Of a stretch of DNA of 64,000 nucleotides, positions 1 to 8,048 are shown in pieces. The stretch is from CAVYUC01 sp963783085 (GTDB lineage: Bacteria > Bacteroidota > Bacteroidia > Bacteroidales > Prolixibacteraceae). How positions within the stretch are numbered: the first letter of the stretch is position 1; each line of letters opens with the position of its first letter. The notes below the pieces were generated by a model. The model did not search any database. It had not been told where the DNA came from and saw only the letters and a list, made by a program, of their open reading frames with translations. The stretch spans positions 531,455 to 595,454 of the forward strand of contig CAWAMJ010000008.1 of the NCBI GenBank assembly GCA_963783085.1. Direction: 5' to 3'. The position numbers and the translations under genes are program-made.

Positions 1-1
1 G

Positions 2-304
2 GTTAAAAACGATGTGGAATTGAAAAAGAAAGCTTACGAAACCTGGGAAATGAAAACCAGGTTTGGTGTGGAAAAATTCGACCCGGAAAAAGTTTTCTGT
101 TTCGGCTGTAAAAATCCAGACAAACCGGTTGGGATCAGATTGCAAAAATGCGATGTAAGACAGTGTGTAATCGACAAAAAAATGGAATCATGCATTGAAT
201 GCAAAGAATTGGCAGGTTGCGAAAAAGATCTGTGGGAAAAGTTTCCGGACTTCAAAAATGCCGTTATCAAAATGCAGGAAAAGTATTTTGCGGCAAGAAG
301 TTAA
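2..304 (+). CDS. DUF3795-type cysteine-rich protein, 5' end cut by window edge
   Basis: The reading frame is open from the first bases of the window, so the gene begins upstream; the GTG at 14 is only the first possible start inside the window. About 100 residues are visible. They contain the pattern F-x-C-x-G-C followed by C-x6-C, then a C-x2-C pair and another Cys, which fits the C-terminal half of DUF3795 proteins (small zinc-ribbon-like cysteine proteins of unknown function in anaerobes). It is convergent with the glycosidase-like gene that ends at 330. No biochemical role is known for the family. Confidence 0.7.
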   Translation, partial: VKNDVELKKKAYETWEMKTRFGVEKFDPEKVFCFGCKNPDKPVGIRLQKCDVRQCVIDKKMESCIECKELAGCEKDLWEKFPDFKNAVIKMQEKYFAARS

Positions 305-329
305 GTCGAAATAAGTTTTAACGAGTCGT

Positions 330-2483
330 TCAAAACAGCGGTTTCAGATTTTCCCATTTTACTTTCCAGTTACCCGGGAATCCCGGATTATTTTTACCGT
401 TTCCTTCGAATCCGGCACACATCATGGCAACTGCTGTGAGAAGGCCGCCGTTTCCGGGCAGGTAAATTTTTAACCGGTTGCTCTGGTAATTATGCCCGTT
501 TTCGAGATAAGTATTTTTCTGAACATCTTTCAGCAGCAAGTCGATCGCCTGTTCCGGTTTTCCGAGGCGCGTGGCGCACATGGCAGCCATTGGATAATCC
601 CAGCCCCAGGTACGCTCCCAGTTCCAGTTTTTTTCAATGTATTCAAAAGTTTGCGCCATAATCGTGGTATCTAATCCGGCGCTTCCCGGCAACATTCCGA
701 ATGCCCCCAAAACCATCGGGTGATCCGAGCAATAATCTTCATTTTCATACGAATCGGGGGCGCTTTCCGCAGCCAGATATTTTCCGTCTTTTTGTGCGTA
801 TCGGGGAAGTCCGTCAATTACTTTTTGCCAGTTTTCGTTTACCGGCAGGTTCATGCGCCGGCGCCATTCCTGAGCTTTTAATAATCCCCACTTCCAGTAA
901 GCAACTTCGAAAGGCGGGTTAATTGTCTTCTCTTTTTCCAGGCTTTCCTGTGCCGGAATCAGCGGCGGACCTAAAATACAGCGGTTATTTTTTTCGTCCC
1001 GGCGGGCAAAATCAGCCATAAAATCGGCTGTAGCAAAAATTAACGAAGCATATTTTTGAAGTGTTTCTTTATCGGGATGATCGCGGTAGCACAACTCAGC
1101 GTAATAAATAATATGCGGTTGTTGCCAGATTAGAAACTCACCCACTCCCGATGGAGAATCATCGCCTTTCGGATCAGTCATTTTTGGCCAGCGAACACCA
1201 TCATATCCCTGCAACTCTGCTTTTTTCTTTGCTTTTTCGAAAATATGCGAATAATAAGTCAAACTTTTTTCCAGCAGGTTTATACGATTCCAGTACGCCC
1301 AGTGAACCCCATGCCACCAGTGCATTTCGAGGTGAAACTTTCCGTACCAGCTATTGTAGGTCAGGCCGGTTTCCTGCGGTGGATAACTTCCGGCGCATTG
1401 AACCCGCATTAAATATTGCGACAAAATAACGCGACGCTCCAGTTCAAAAGCCCGCGGATCGTCTGTTTCAGAAAAATCGACAGCGCCGCCGGTTTGCCAA
1501 AATTCCTTCCACATTTGTGCTGTTGCCTTTTCAGTGGGTTCAAAACTTAACGTTGGTTCGAATTCATTGTTATCTTTAAATTCAACGGAAACCGTAAAAA
1601 CGGAATCTTGTATTTCCGGCTGCAATATAAAAAGGTGTGGCTTCGGATTTTCCAGAGAAGCTTTTTCCTGCCAGTTCATTTTCACAAAATAGGTTGTTGT
1701 ATCGGTTGAATGCTTAAAAATGGCATAATCAGAACCTTTCTCAACAACTTCCGACAAATGGTTTTCATCGTTTTTCCAATCGGCGCCATCACCAAAAAAT
1801 TCTCCATCGGGGTATGGGAAACAAAGCCGAAAACCAATCAATCCTTTTTTCAATGCGTTCGAATTTATTTTTGCAGAAACTAAATCCCGTTCCGGATGAC
1901 ACACTGTTTTTACTTTTACCTGGTCATTTTCAATATTGAATGAACTTTGAATTTCGCCTTTCCACAAATTCAGTTGCTGATTTACATTTTTAATTTCACC
2001 GGATTGAATAGCCGTTCCATTGGTATGGCGAAGAAGAAATCCAAAATTGCCGAGATGCAGCCGGTGCGGGTTCGCGCGAAAATATTCAGCTGCCTCCTGT
2101 TGTCGTGTTGTAGATTTCTGTTGAACAGAATACGGGATTTTTCTTCCTTCCACATCGAAGTATTCAAAAGTTTCTTCCCGCTGATAATTTTCGGTATTCG
2201 GAAAACTGTGCCAGCCCCACTCCGATTGAGTGCCGAGCGGCAGTCCGTTTTTATACGTCACCGGGAAAGTTTGTAATCCGGTAACATCCACCGTGTACGC
2301 AAATTTTCCATTTCCAATGGTCAGGGAATTAAGAGAATCAAACCCGTTAACAATAACGTTGTGCCGGTTTACCACACTAAAACGATCGATTTTTTGTGAG
2401 TTGCCGGTTTTAACAAAACATACTGACATGAAGAATATTGCCAGTAAAACCGAATTCCCGGATTTAAGTTTTAATCGTATCAT
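330..2483 (-). CDS. Exported six-hairpin glycosidase-like protein (GH65/GH95-like fold)
   Basis: The 717-residue protein has an N-terminal signal peptide (hydrophobic residues about 12-25). Residues about 40-330 look like a beta-sandwich domain, and residues about 340-715 like an alpha/alpha six-hairpin barrel rich in Trp and Tyr. The conserved segment around residues 380-400 (HLEMHWWHGVHW) resembles the block in GH65-like and related bacterial glycosidases and puts Glu386 forward as a possible acidic catalytic residue. The family and activity cannot be settled from sequence alone. Its ATG overlaps the stop codon of the preceding gene by one base (TAATG), so translation is probably coupled. 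It lies downstream of the hexuronate genes but beyond their terminator. Periplasmic glycan cleavage is inferred from the signal and the neighbours. Confidence 0.7.
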   Translation of the reverse strand: MIRLKLKSGNSVLLAIFFMSVCFVKTGNSQKIDRFSVVNRHNVIVNGFDSLNSLTIGNGKFAYTVDVTGLQTFPVTYKNGLPLGTQSEWGWHSFPNTENYQREETFEYFDVEGRKIPYSVQQKSTTRQQEAAEYFRANPHRLHLGNFGFLLRHTNGTAIQSGEIKNVNQQLNLWKGEIQSSFNIENDQVKVKTVCHPERDLVSAKINSNALKKGLIGFRLCFPYPDGEFFGDGADWKNDENHLSEVVEKGSDYAIFKHSTDTTTYFVKMNWQEKASLENPKPHLFILQPEIQDSVFTVSVEFKDNNEFEPTLSFEPTEKATAQMWKEFWQTGGAVDFSETDDPRAFELERRVILSQYLMRVQCAGSYPPQETGLTYNSWYGKFHLEMHWWHGVHWAYWNRINLLEKSLTYYSHIFEKAKKKAELQGYDGVRWPKMTDPKGDDSPSGVGEFLIWQQPHIIYYAELCYRDHPDKETLQKYASLIFATADFMADFARRDEKNNRCILGPPLIPAQESLEKEKTINPPFEVAYWKWGLLKAQEWRRRMNLPVNENWQKVIDGLPRYAQKDGKYLAAESAPDSYENEDYCSDHPMVLGAFGMLPGSAGLDTTIMAQTFEYIEKNWNWERTWGWDYPMAAMCATRLGKPEQAIDLLLKDVQKNTYLENGHNYQSNRLKIYLPGNGGLLTAVAMMCAGFEGNGKNNPGFPGNWKVKWENLKPLF

Positions 2484-3250
2484 TACAAATATTCCAGTTT
2501 ACTTTTAAGTTTTTCTATTCGCCACTCACTCAATTGTTTAATGCGGTTTAATACATTTGCCGTAACCCGGTTGTGAACACCTTCCCAAATGCTGTTAATC
2601 CATTTTCGGACTTTCTTTTCCTTACCGTAGAAATTAAAACTAACAACAAAAAACAACTGCGACTGTGCAGTTTCACCCAATTCTATAATTGACGAACGAA
2701 CATACATGATAAAAATCCCAATTGGATAACCGCCGCTGCTCCGGTACAAAAGATACCGTGCATTATCGAAATCAAAAGCATCAGGTGTTTTTTTAATTCT
2801 TATTGAATTCAGGTTGAACAGCGGGATCATTTGAAACCCGAAGAAACTTTTTAATCCAAGCGGATATTTTTGCCAGCCAAAAGGCAACACTTTAATCTGT
2901 TCAATTTCATTGTTAACACGTTGTATCTTAGCCACATGATTTGGCCAGCAGGTTGAATCGCCATTCCAGTTCAGCAATTCGTTAAATACATAATTAACAG
3001 GCGCTTCCACTCCTATTTGATGTACGTTTAAAACCGTGTTTCTATTTACATCGATACCAACCCGCTGCAAAATTCGCTGAATGTATTCCTCCCGTTTTTC
3101 TTCGTTGCTGAATTTTATCAAAGTTTCTTTTTCCGGATGGTTCAACAGAAAATATTTAGCATCGGTAAAAACATTTCTGCTTCGCGAGGGTGGTTTTTTA
3201 ATTGAATATTCTGCAGCAGTATTTATTGACATTTTCCGGAACCAGTTCAA
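2483..3250 (-). CDS. Conserved hypothetical protein, possible START/SRPBCC-like fold
   Basis: The 255-residue soluble protein has no signal peptide or membrane segment. The middle part (VHQIGVEAPVNYVFNELLNW, then a Trp-Pro-Asn-His loop) looks like the ligand-pocket entrance of START/SRPBCC-type proteins, which is a weak call. It is the first gene of a two-gene unit with the exported glycosidase-like gene and shares one base with that gene's start. A possible promoter lies just upstream, with TTTG and TACTTTTA about 17 bases apart near 3261-3290 on the minus strand, between this gene and the exuT terminator. No function can be assigned. Confidence 0.55.
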   Translation of the reverse strand: MNWFRKMSINTAAEYSIKKPPSRSRNVFTDAKYFLLNHPEKETLIKFSNEEKREEYIQRILQRVGIDVNRNTVLNVHQIGVEAPVNYVFNELLNWNGDSTCWPNHVAKIQRVNNEIEQIKVLPFGWQKYPLGLKSFFGFQMIPLFNLNSIRIKKTPDAFDFDNARYLLYRSSGGYPIGIFIMYVRSSIIELGETAQSQLFFVVSFNFYGKEKKVRKWINSIWEGVHNRVTANVLNRIKQLSEWRIEKLKSKLEYL

Positions 3251-3299
3251 GAATTTTCTTTAAAAGTAAGAACAAAATCCATGTTCAAAAACAAGTTAC

Positions 3300-3333
3300 A
3301 AAAAAAGGCTGCTCATCAACCGATGGCAGCCTT
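3300..3333 (-). terminator. Intrinsic terminator of the kdgK-eda-exuT operon
   Basis: An 8-bp perfect stem (AAGGCTGC / GCAGCCTT, loop 13 nt) is followed on the minus strand by seven T residues. It lies 21 bp past the exuT stop codon. Confidence 0.85.
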
Positions 3334-3354
3334 CAATGTATTATTATTTTAAAA

Positions 3355-4683
3355 CTATGGTTCTCCAACCAATTTTAAATTTTCGTCAAGCGGGGTCATT
3401 TTTGGCATTAACAGGTGTACAAATCCCAGGATAATGAGATAGGAAGCGCCGGCAACTAAAAATGCCCAGAAAAATCCGGTATTTTCCGCATTATCAAGTA
3501 CAGAACCTAAAATTACGTTACTTACAATACCGGCAACGGCGCCCACCATTCCGCCAATTCCCACAACTGAAGCGGTTGCTTTTTTAGGAAATACGTCTGA
3601 CACCAAAGTAAAGATATTGGCCGACCATGCCTGATGGCCTGCTGCTCCCAAGCCAATTAAAAATACGGCAACCCATTTACTTTCAGTTACAGCTACAAAT
3701 GCAACCGGCAGAATGATTAAAGCACAAATTAACAATGTTAATTTCCTGGCCTTGTTTATGGACCAACCTTTTTTTATAAAAGCACCGGAAAGCCATCCTC
3801 CAAAAATACTTCCACTATCTGCGATTAAATATATTACAAGAAAAGGCAAACCCATTTCCTGAATTTTTACACCGTGATTTTCAGCGAGGAAAATAGCACC
3901 CCAGAATAAGTAAAACCACCAAACCGCATCGGTGACTTTAGCTAATGAAAATGCCCATGTTTGCCTTTTAGGCAATACTTTTTTCCATGCAATTTTATCC
4001 TCATTTTCAAGAACGGAATCGCTGTTTATGTACTCAACCTCTTCTTTGGTTACTTTTCTATGATGTTCAGGTTTATGGTAGGTCCTCCACCAAACAAACA
4101 CCCATAATGCACTTAAGGCACCAGTAATCAAAAACGGAATTCTCCAGTTTACAAGTTCACCCTGCCCCCGGGAACCTCCACTCCAGTATACAATCCAACC
4201 AATAACAAAAGGCGCTGCAATGGCGCCGATACTTGTCGCAGCATTAAATATCCCTGTTGCCAAAGCGCGTTCCTTTTTAGGGAACCATTCTGCTGTAGTT
4301 TTAATAGCAGCAGGGAAGTTACCCGATTCGCCGTAACCAAGACCGAACCTTGCCAGCATAAACCCAATTAAACTAAATCCCTTTCCGATGGTTGCATGAA
4401 GCATTCCGAAAACACTCCAGATACCGATTGATAAAATATAACCCTTTTTGGTCCCTAAACGGTCAATTATACCCCCCATGGTTAACAACCCGATTGCATA
4501 GGCAACCTGAAAAGCAATCAGGATATTTGAATAATCCTGTTTCGTCCAGCCGAACCATTCAATAAGTTCCGGCGACATAACTCCCATAAGGCTCCGGTCA
4601 AAATAGTTGATCGAAGTTGCAGCAAATAATAAAGCCAGTATCCTAAAGCGATACTTACCTACTGGTTTTTTAATTTCAATCAT
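3355..4683 (-). CDS. exuT: MFS hexuronate transporter (ExuT type)
   Basis: The 442-residue integral membrane protein has about twelve hydrophobic segments. It belongs to the anion:cation symporter branch of the major facilitator superfamily. The N-terminal helix carries the motif INYFDRS, loop 2-3 carries the MFS signature variant GGIIDRLGTKKG, and helix 4 carries ARFGLGYGESGNFPAA, all typical of ExuT/GudP-like carriers. The known role of the family is proton-coupled import of glucuronate and galacturonate across the inner membrane. It is the last gene of the kdgK-eda-exuT operon, 10 bp from eda, and is followed by a strong terminator. The context supports uptake of free hexuronates released in the periplasm. 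Confidence 0.88.
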   Translation of the reverse strand: MIEIKKPVGKYRFRILALLFAATSINYFDRSLMGVMSPELIEWFGWTKQDYSNILIAFQVAYAIGLLTMGGIIDRLGTKKGYILSIGIWSVFGMLHATIGKGFSLIGFMLARFGLGYGESGNFPAAIKTTAEWFPKKERALATGIFNAATSIGAIAAPFVIGWIVYWSGGSRGQGELVNWRIPFLITGALSALWVFVWWRTYHKPEHHRKVTKEEVEYINSDSVLENEDKIAWKKVLPKRQTWAFSLAKVTDAVWWFYLFWGAIFLAENHGVKIQEMGLPFLVIYLIADSGSIFGGWLSGAFIKKGWSINKARKLTLLICALIILPVAFVAVTESKWVAVFLIGLGAAGHQAWSANIFTLVSDVFPKKATASVVGIGGMVGAVAGIVSNVILGSVLDNAENTGFFWAFLVAGASYLIILGFVHLLMPKMTPLDENLKLVGEP

Positions 4684-4693
4684 GAATATTGGT

Positions 4694-5368
4694 TTAGATA
4701 TTTTTAAATTTTTTGATGATTCTCAGCGCTTCCGCACATTTTTCCGAAATGTAACTATAATTTTCTTTTTGGAGAACGTCCTTCGGGAATAATTGCGATC
4801 CCATTCCCACACAGGTAGCGCCCGCTTCGAACCAGGCCTTCAGGTTTTCCTCATCCGGTGAGACCCCGCCGGTAGGCATGATGCTGGTCCACGGCATCGG
4901 GCCTTTCACGGCTTTTACAAATGCAGGGCCCCCTACCTGCTGGCCCGGAAAAATTTTCACCACTTCGGCGCCAAGTTCGTGTGCCCGCCCGATTTCGCTA
5001 ACCGAACCACACCCGGGGCTCCACGATATTTTGCGTTTGTTACAAACTCTGGCTGTGGCTTCATCGATTAAAGGCGAAACAATAAAATTCGCTCCCAAAG
5101 CGATATACATGGCCGCTGTTCCTTCATCGATTACTGAACCGACCCCCATAATCATCTCCGGACAATTTTCAATTGCCCATTGGTTCAATTCAGCAAAAAC
5201 AAGCGTGGCAAAATCGCCGCGGTTGGTAAATTCAAATACCCGCACCCCGCCGTTGTAACAAGCCTGCACCACATTTTTACAGACTTCCGGATTTTTATGG
5301 TAGAACACCGGAATCATCCCGGTTTCCTTCATTTTGAGGGCAACTTCTATTCTTGTAAATTGTGCCAT
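4694..5368 (-). CDS. eda: KDPG aldolase (2-dehydro-3-deoxy-phosphogluconate aldolase)
   Basis: The 224-residue class I aldolase splits 2-keto-3-deoxy-6-phosphogluconate into pyruvate and glyceraldehyde 3-phosphate in the cytoplasm. The Schiff-base lysine is in the conserved EVVKIFPG block (Lys138). The catalytic glutamate sits in RVFEFTNRG (Glu46), and the phosphate-binding MPTGGVSP loop follows near residue 165. The length is usual for the family. It lies between kdgK and exuT and catalyses the last step of the uronate pathway. A 7-bp tandem repeat fills most of the gap upstream of its start codon, which may affect how well it is translated. Confidence 0.93.
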   Translation of the reverse strand: MAQFTRIEVALKMKETGMIPVFYHKNPEVCKNVVQACYNGGVRVFEFTNRGDFATLVFAELNQWAIENCPEMIMGVGSVIDEGTAAMYIALGANFIVSPLIDEATARVCNKRKISWSPGCGSVSEIGRAHELGAEVVKIFPGQQVGGPAFVKAVKGPMPWTSIMPTGGVSPDEENLKAWFEAGATCVGMGSQLFPKDVLQKENYSYISEKCAEALRIIKKFKNI

Positions 5369-5397
5369 ATTTAAAAATTTAATGTTTTAAGTTCCTG

Positions 5398-5472
5398 GTT
5401 TCAAGTTTCACGTTTCAGGTTTCGGGTTTCAGGTTTCAGGTTTCAGGTTTCAGATTTCAGGTTTCAGGTTTC
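5398..5472. repeat. Tandem 7-bp repeat (GTTTCAG)n, about 10.7 copies
   Basis: Ten units of GTTTCAG plus a partial one run without interruption. Four units differ from GTTTCAG by one base (final A, final C, GTTTCGG, ATTTCAG). The array fills the gap between the kdgK stop codon and the eda start. On the transcribed strand the unit is CTGAAAC. It is intergenic, and the unit length is not a multiple of three. Confidence 0.95.
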
Positions 5473-5476
5473 GTTT

Positions 5477-6514
5477 CTATCTGGCAACCCGTCCCGATGC
5501 ATCGCCACCCATCAGTTTTTCTACTTCATCAACAGTTACCTGGTTAAAATCACCGTAAATCGTATGTTTTAAACAGGAAGCGGCAACCGCAAAATTCAGT
5601 GCTTTCTGGTCATCGTTTTTGTAGGTGAGCAGGCCATAAATTAATCCCCCCATAAAAGAGTCGCCGCCGCCAACTCGGTCTACGATGTGTGTAATCTGGT
5701 AGGTTGGGGCTTCGTATAACTTATTGCCATCCCAAAGCACGCCCGACCAACTGTTGTGGTTGGCGTTTACCGAACCACGCAAAGTGGTGATTACTTTTTT
5801 GCAACGCGGAAAACGTTCCATAATTTGCCGCGAAACCGATTCGTAAGCTTCGCCTGTCACTTTTCCGCCGGTAACATCTACGCCTTCGGGTTTGATGCCC
5901 AGCACCATTTCAGCATCTTCCTCATTTCCCAAAATAATATCGGTCCCGGCCACCAGGTCCGGCATTATTTCACCCGCTGTTTTCCCGTAATTCCATAGTT
6001 TTTTTCGATAATTCAAATCGCAGGAAACAGTGATTCCCAACTCGTTTGCTTTTTTTATTGCTTCGAGGCAAACATCCGCAGCGCCTTGAGAAACTGCAGG
6101 TGTAATTCCGGTCCAGTGAAACCAACCGGCTCCTCTGAAAACTTCGTTCCAATCGATCATTCCCTTTTGAATTTCGGAGACTGCCGAATGGGAACGATCG
6201 TAAATGACTTTGCTACTGCGGCTTACTGCGCCTGTTTCGAGAAAATAGATACCGAGCCGATCGCCGCCCCAGATAATTTTCTCAGTTCCTACGCCATATT
6301 TTCGCAGTTCCATCATGCAGGCACGGCCAATATCATTTTCAGGCAACCGCGTGACAAAATCGACAGGTATACCGAAATTAGCCAGTGAAACCGCCACATT
6401 TGCCTCTCCGCCGCCAAAAGTTGCGGTTAACTGATCGCTTTGTGACAAACGAAGGAAACCGGGTGTTGCCAGGCGCAACATGATTTCGCCAAAAGTAACG
6501 ACTTTGTTATTCAT
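5477..6514 (-). CDS. kdgK: 2-dehydro-3-deoxygluconokinase (PfkB family)
   Basis: The 345-residue cytoplasmic sugar kinase phosphorylates 2-keto-3-deoxygluconate to KDPG. The N-terminal substrate block is GGGEANVAVSLANFG (about 34-48), and the PfkB signature with the catalytic base is VGGGDSF (Asp285). It is the first gene of the operon with eda and exuT. Thirty bases upstream of the start codon lies a perfect LacI-type operator that overlaps the -7 element, so transcription is very probably under repressor control with derepression by a pathway sugar acid. The regulator gene is not in this window. Confidence 0.92.
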   Translation of the reverse strand: MNNKVVTFGEIMLRLATPGFLRLSQSDQLTATFGGGEANVAVSLANFGIPVDFVTRLPENDIGRACMMELRKYGVGTEKIIWGGDRLGIYFLETGAVSRSSKVIYDRSHSAVSEIQKGMIDWNEVFRGAGWFHWTGITPAVSQGAADVCLEAIKKANELGITVSCDLNYRKKLWNYGKTAGEIMPDLVAGTDIILGNEEDAEMVLGIKPEGVDVTGGKVTGEAYESVSRQIMERFPRCKKVITTLRGSVNANHNSWSGVLWDGNKLYEAPTYQITHIVDRVGGGDSFMGGLIYGLLTYKNDDQKALNFAVAASCLKHTIYGDFNQVTVDEVEKLMGGDASGRVAR

Positions 6515-6535
6515 AATTTTCAGAAATTAAATTAT

Positions 6536-6553
6536 TTTGCAATCGATTGCAAA
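6536..6553. promoter_or_regulatory. Perfect 18-bp palindromic operator (LacI-family type) upstream of kdgK
   Basis: The sequence TTTGCAATCGATTGCAAA is identical to its own reverse complement and has the central CG pair typical of LacI-family operators. It overlaps the last four bases of the -7 promoter element and covers the expected transcription start, a position expected to block RNA polymerase. Confidence 0.8.
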
Positions 6554-6581
6554 GATAAGATTCCTGTTACTTAAAATCAAT
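6550..6581 (-). promoter_or_regulatory. Bacteroidota promoter of kdgK-eda-exuT
   Basis: On the minus strand a -7 element TATCTTTG (exact match to TAnnTTTG, 6550-6557) lies 20 bp downstream of ATTG (3 of 4 to TTTG, 6578-6581). The start codon of kdgK is 36 bp downstream of the -7 box. Confidence 0.75.
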
Positions 6582-6606
6582 ATATTTAACAAAACAATAC
6601 ATCCTT

Positions 6607-8010
6607 CTAATCAAAGTGGAAGTAATTTTTGGCATTGTTGAAGCAAATATCTTCCACCATTTTACCGAGCAAGTCCATATCGTACGGGATTTCACCGTTT
6701 TCAACGTCGTTCCCGAGCAAATTACATAAAGTCCTGCGGAAATATTCATGCCGCGTATAAGACAGAAAGCTGCGTGAATCAGTTAGCATTCCAACAAAAC
6801 GGCTCAACAATCCGAGGTTCGAAAGCGCATTCATCTGTTTTTCCATTCCGTCTTTCTGATCGAGAAACCACCAGCCCGAACCGAACTGCATTTTGCCGGG
6901 AACAGATCCATCCTGAAAATTTCCGATCATCGTTCCAATCAACTCGTTATCGCGCGGATTTAAGTTATAAATAATGGTTTTCGCCAACTGGTTACCCTGA
7001 TCCAGCCGATCCAGTAACTTCGATAGCGGACGGGCAATTTCAAAATCGCCGATGGAATCGAAGCCGGTGTCTGGTCCCAATTTATTGAACAACCTCGTAC
7101 TGTTGTTTCTCAGTGCCCCGATATGAAACTGCTGTGCCCAGCCCCTGGAGTGATCAAGAATTCCGAATTCGTACAACATGCATGATTTGAACTTCAGGAT
7201 TTCAGTTTCGGTTAAATCGCCACCGCCCCTGATTTTTGAGAAAACAGCTTCGATTTCTGAATTTGTATAATCAACAGCAATAGCAGTTTCAAGACCATGA
7301 TCAGACAAGCGGCAACCGTTTTCATGAAAAAACTGGTGGCGCTTTTCAATGGCGCCCATGAATTCTTCAAAAGAACTAATGTTCATTTCCGACACATCTT
7401 CCAGTTTATTCACATAGTCGTTGAATGTTTTGGTATTTTCAACGGCCATTGCTTTATCCGGACGCCAGGCCGGCAGCACTTTTACTTCGAAATTGCTCTC
7501 TTTTATCTGACGGTGATATTCGAGCGAATCAACCGGATCGTCAGTCGTGCAAATGACTTTCACATTTGCCATTCTGATAATTCCGTGGACAGAATATTCA
7601 GGTGTCTGCAGTTTTGCATTGCATTCGTCCCAAATTTCTTTCGCCGTTGCCGGACTGAGAATTTTTTCAATTCCAAAAAACTTTTTCAATTCCAGGTGGG
7701 TCCAGTGAAACAGCGGATTTCGTAATGTGTAGGGAACGGTTTCCGCCCATTTTTCAAATTTTTCCCAGTCGGAAGCATCGCCGGTACAATATTTCTCGTC
7801 CACGCCGTTTGTTCGCATCGCCCGCCATTTGTAATGGTCGCCATACAACCATATTTGCGTGATGTTTTCAAATTGTTTGTTTTCGGCAATTTCCTTCGGG
7901 TTGATGTGACAGTGGTAGTCGAATATGGGCATTTTCGCCGCGTGGTTGTGATACAATTCCTGAGCTGTTTTGGTTTGCAGCAGGAAATTTTCATCCATAA
8001 ATTTTTTCAT
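6607..8010 (-). CDS. uxaC: Glucuronate/galacturonate isomerase
   Basis: The 467-residue cytoplasmic enzyme of the amidohydrolase fold matches UxaC over its full length. The metal-binding DYHCHINP (His33, His35) is followed by the IWLYGDHYKWRAMR block. The known reactions are D-glucuronate to D-fructuronate and D-galacturonate to D-tagaturonate. It sits 38 bp behind uxaE in the same direction and is probably co-transcribed with it. The kdgK promoter starts immediately downstream. A second Met at residue 5 is an equally possible start. Confidence 0.93.
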   Translation of the reverse strand: MKKFMDENFLLQTKTAQELYHNHAAKMPIFDYHCHINPKEIAENKQFENITQIWLYGDHYKWRAMRTNGVDEKYCTGDASDWEKFEKWAETVPYTLRNPLFHWTHLELKKFFGIEKILSPATAKEIWDECNAKLQTPEYSVHGIIRMANVKVICTTDDPVDSLEYHRQIKESNFEVKVLPAWRPDKAMAVENTKTFNDYVNKLEDVSEMNISSFEEFMGAIEKRHQFFHENGCRLSDHGLETAIAVDYTNSEIEAVFSKIRGGGDLTETEILKFKSCMLYEFGILDHSRGWAQQFHIGALRNNSTRLFNKLGPDTGFDSIGDFEIARPLSKLLDRLDQGNQLAKTIIYNLNPRDNELIGTMIGNFQDGSVPGKMQFGSGWWFLDQKDGMEKQMNALSNLGLLSRFVGMLTDSRSFLSYTRHEYFRRTLCNLLGNDVENGEIPYDMDLLGKMVEDICFNNAKNYFHFD

Positions 8011-8048
8011 TTTTCGCTTGATTTAACTGTGTTATTTATTTGCAGAAG

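Noticed and set aside
5398..5472. CRISPR-like array
   Set aside because: The units are 7 bp and directly adjacent with no spacers, so it is a simple tandem repeat.
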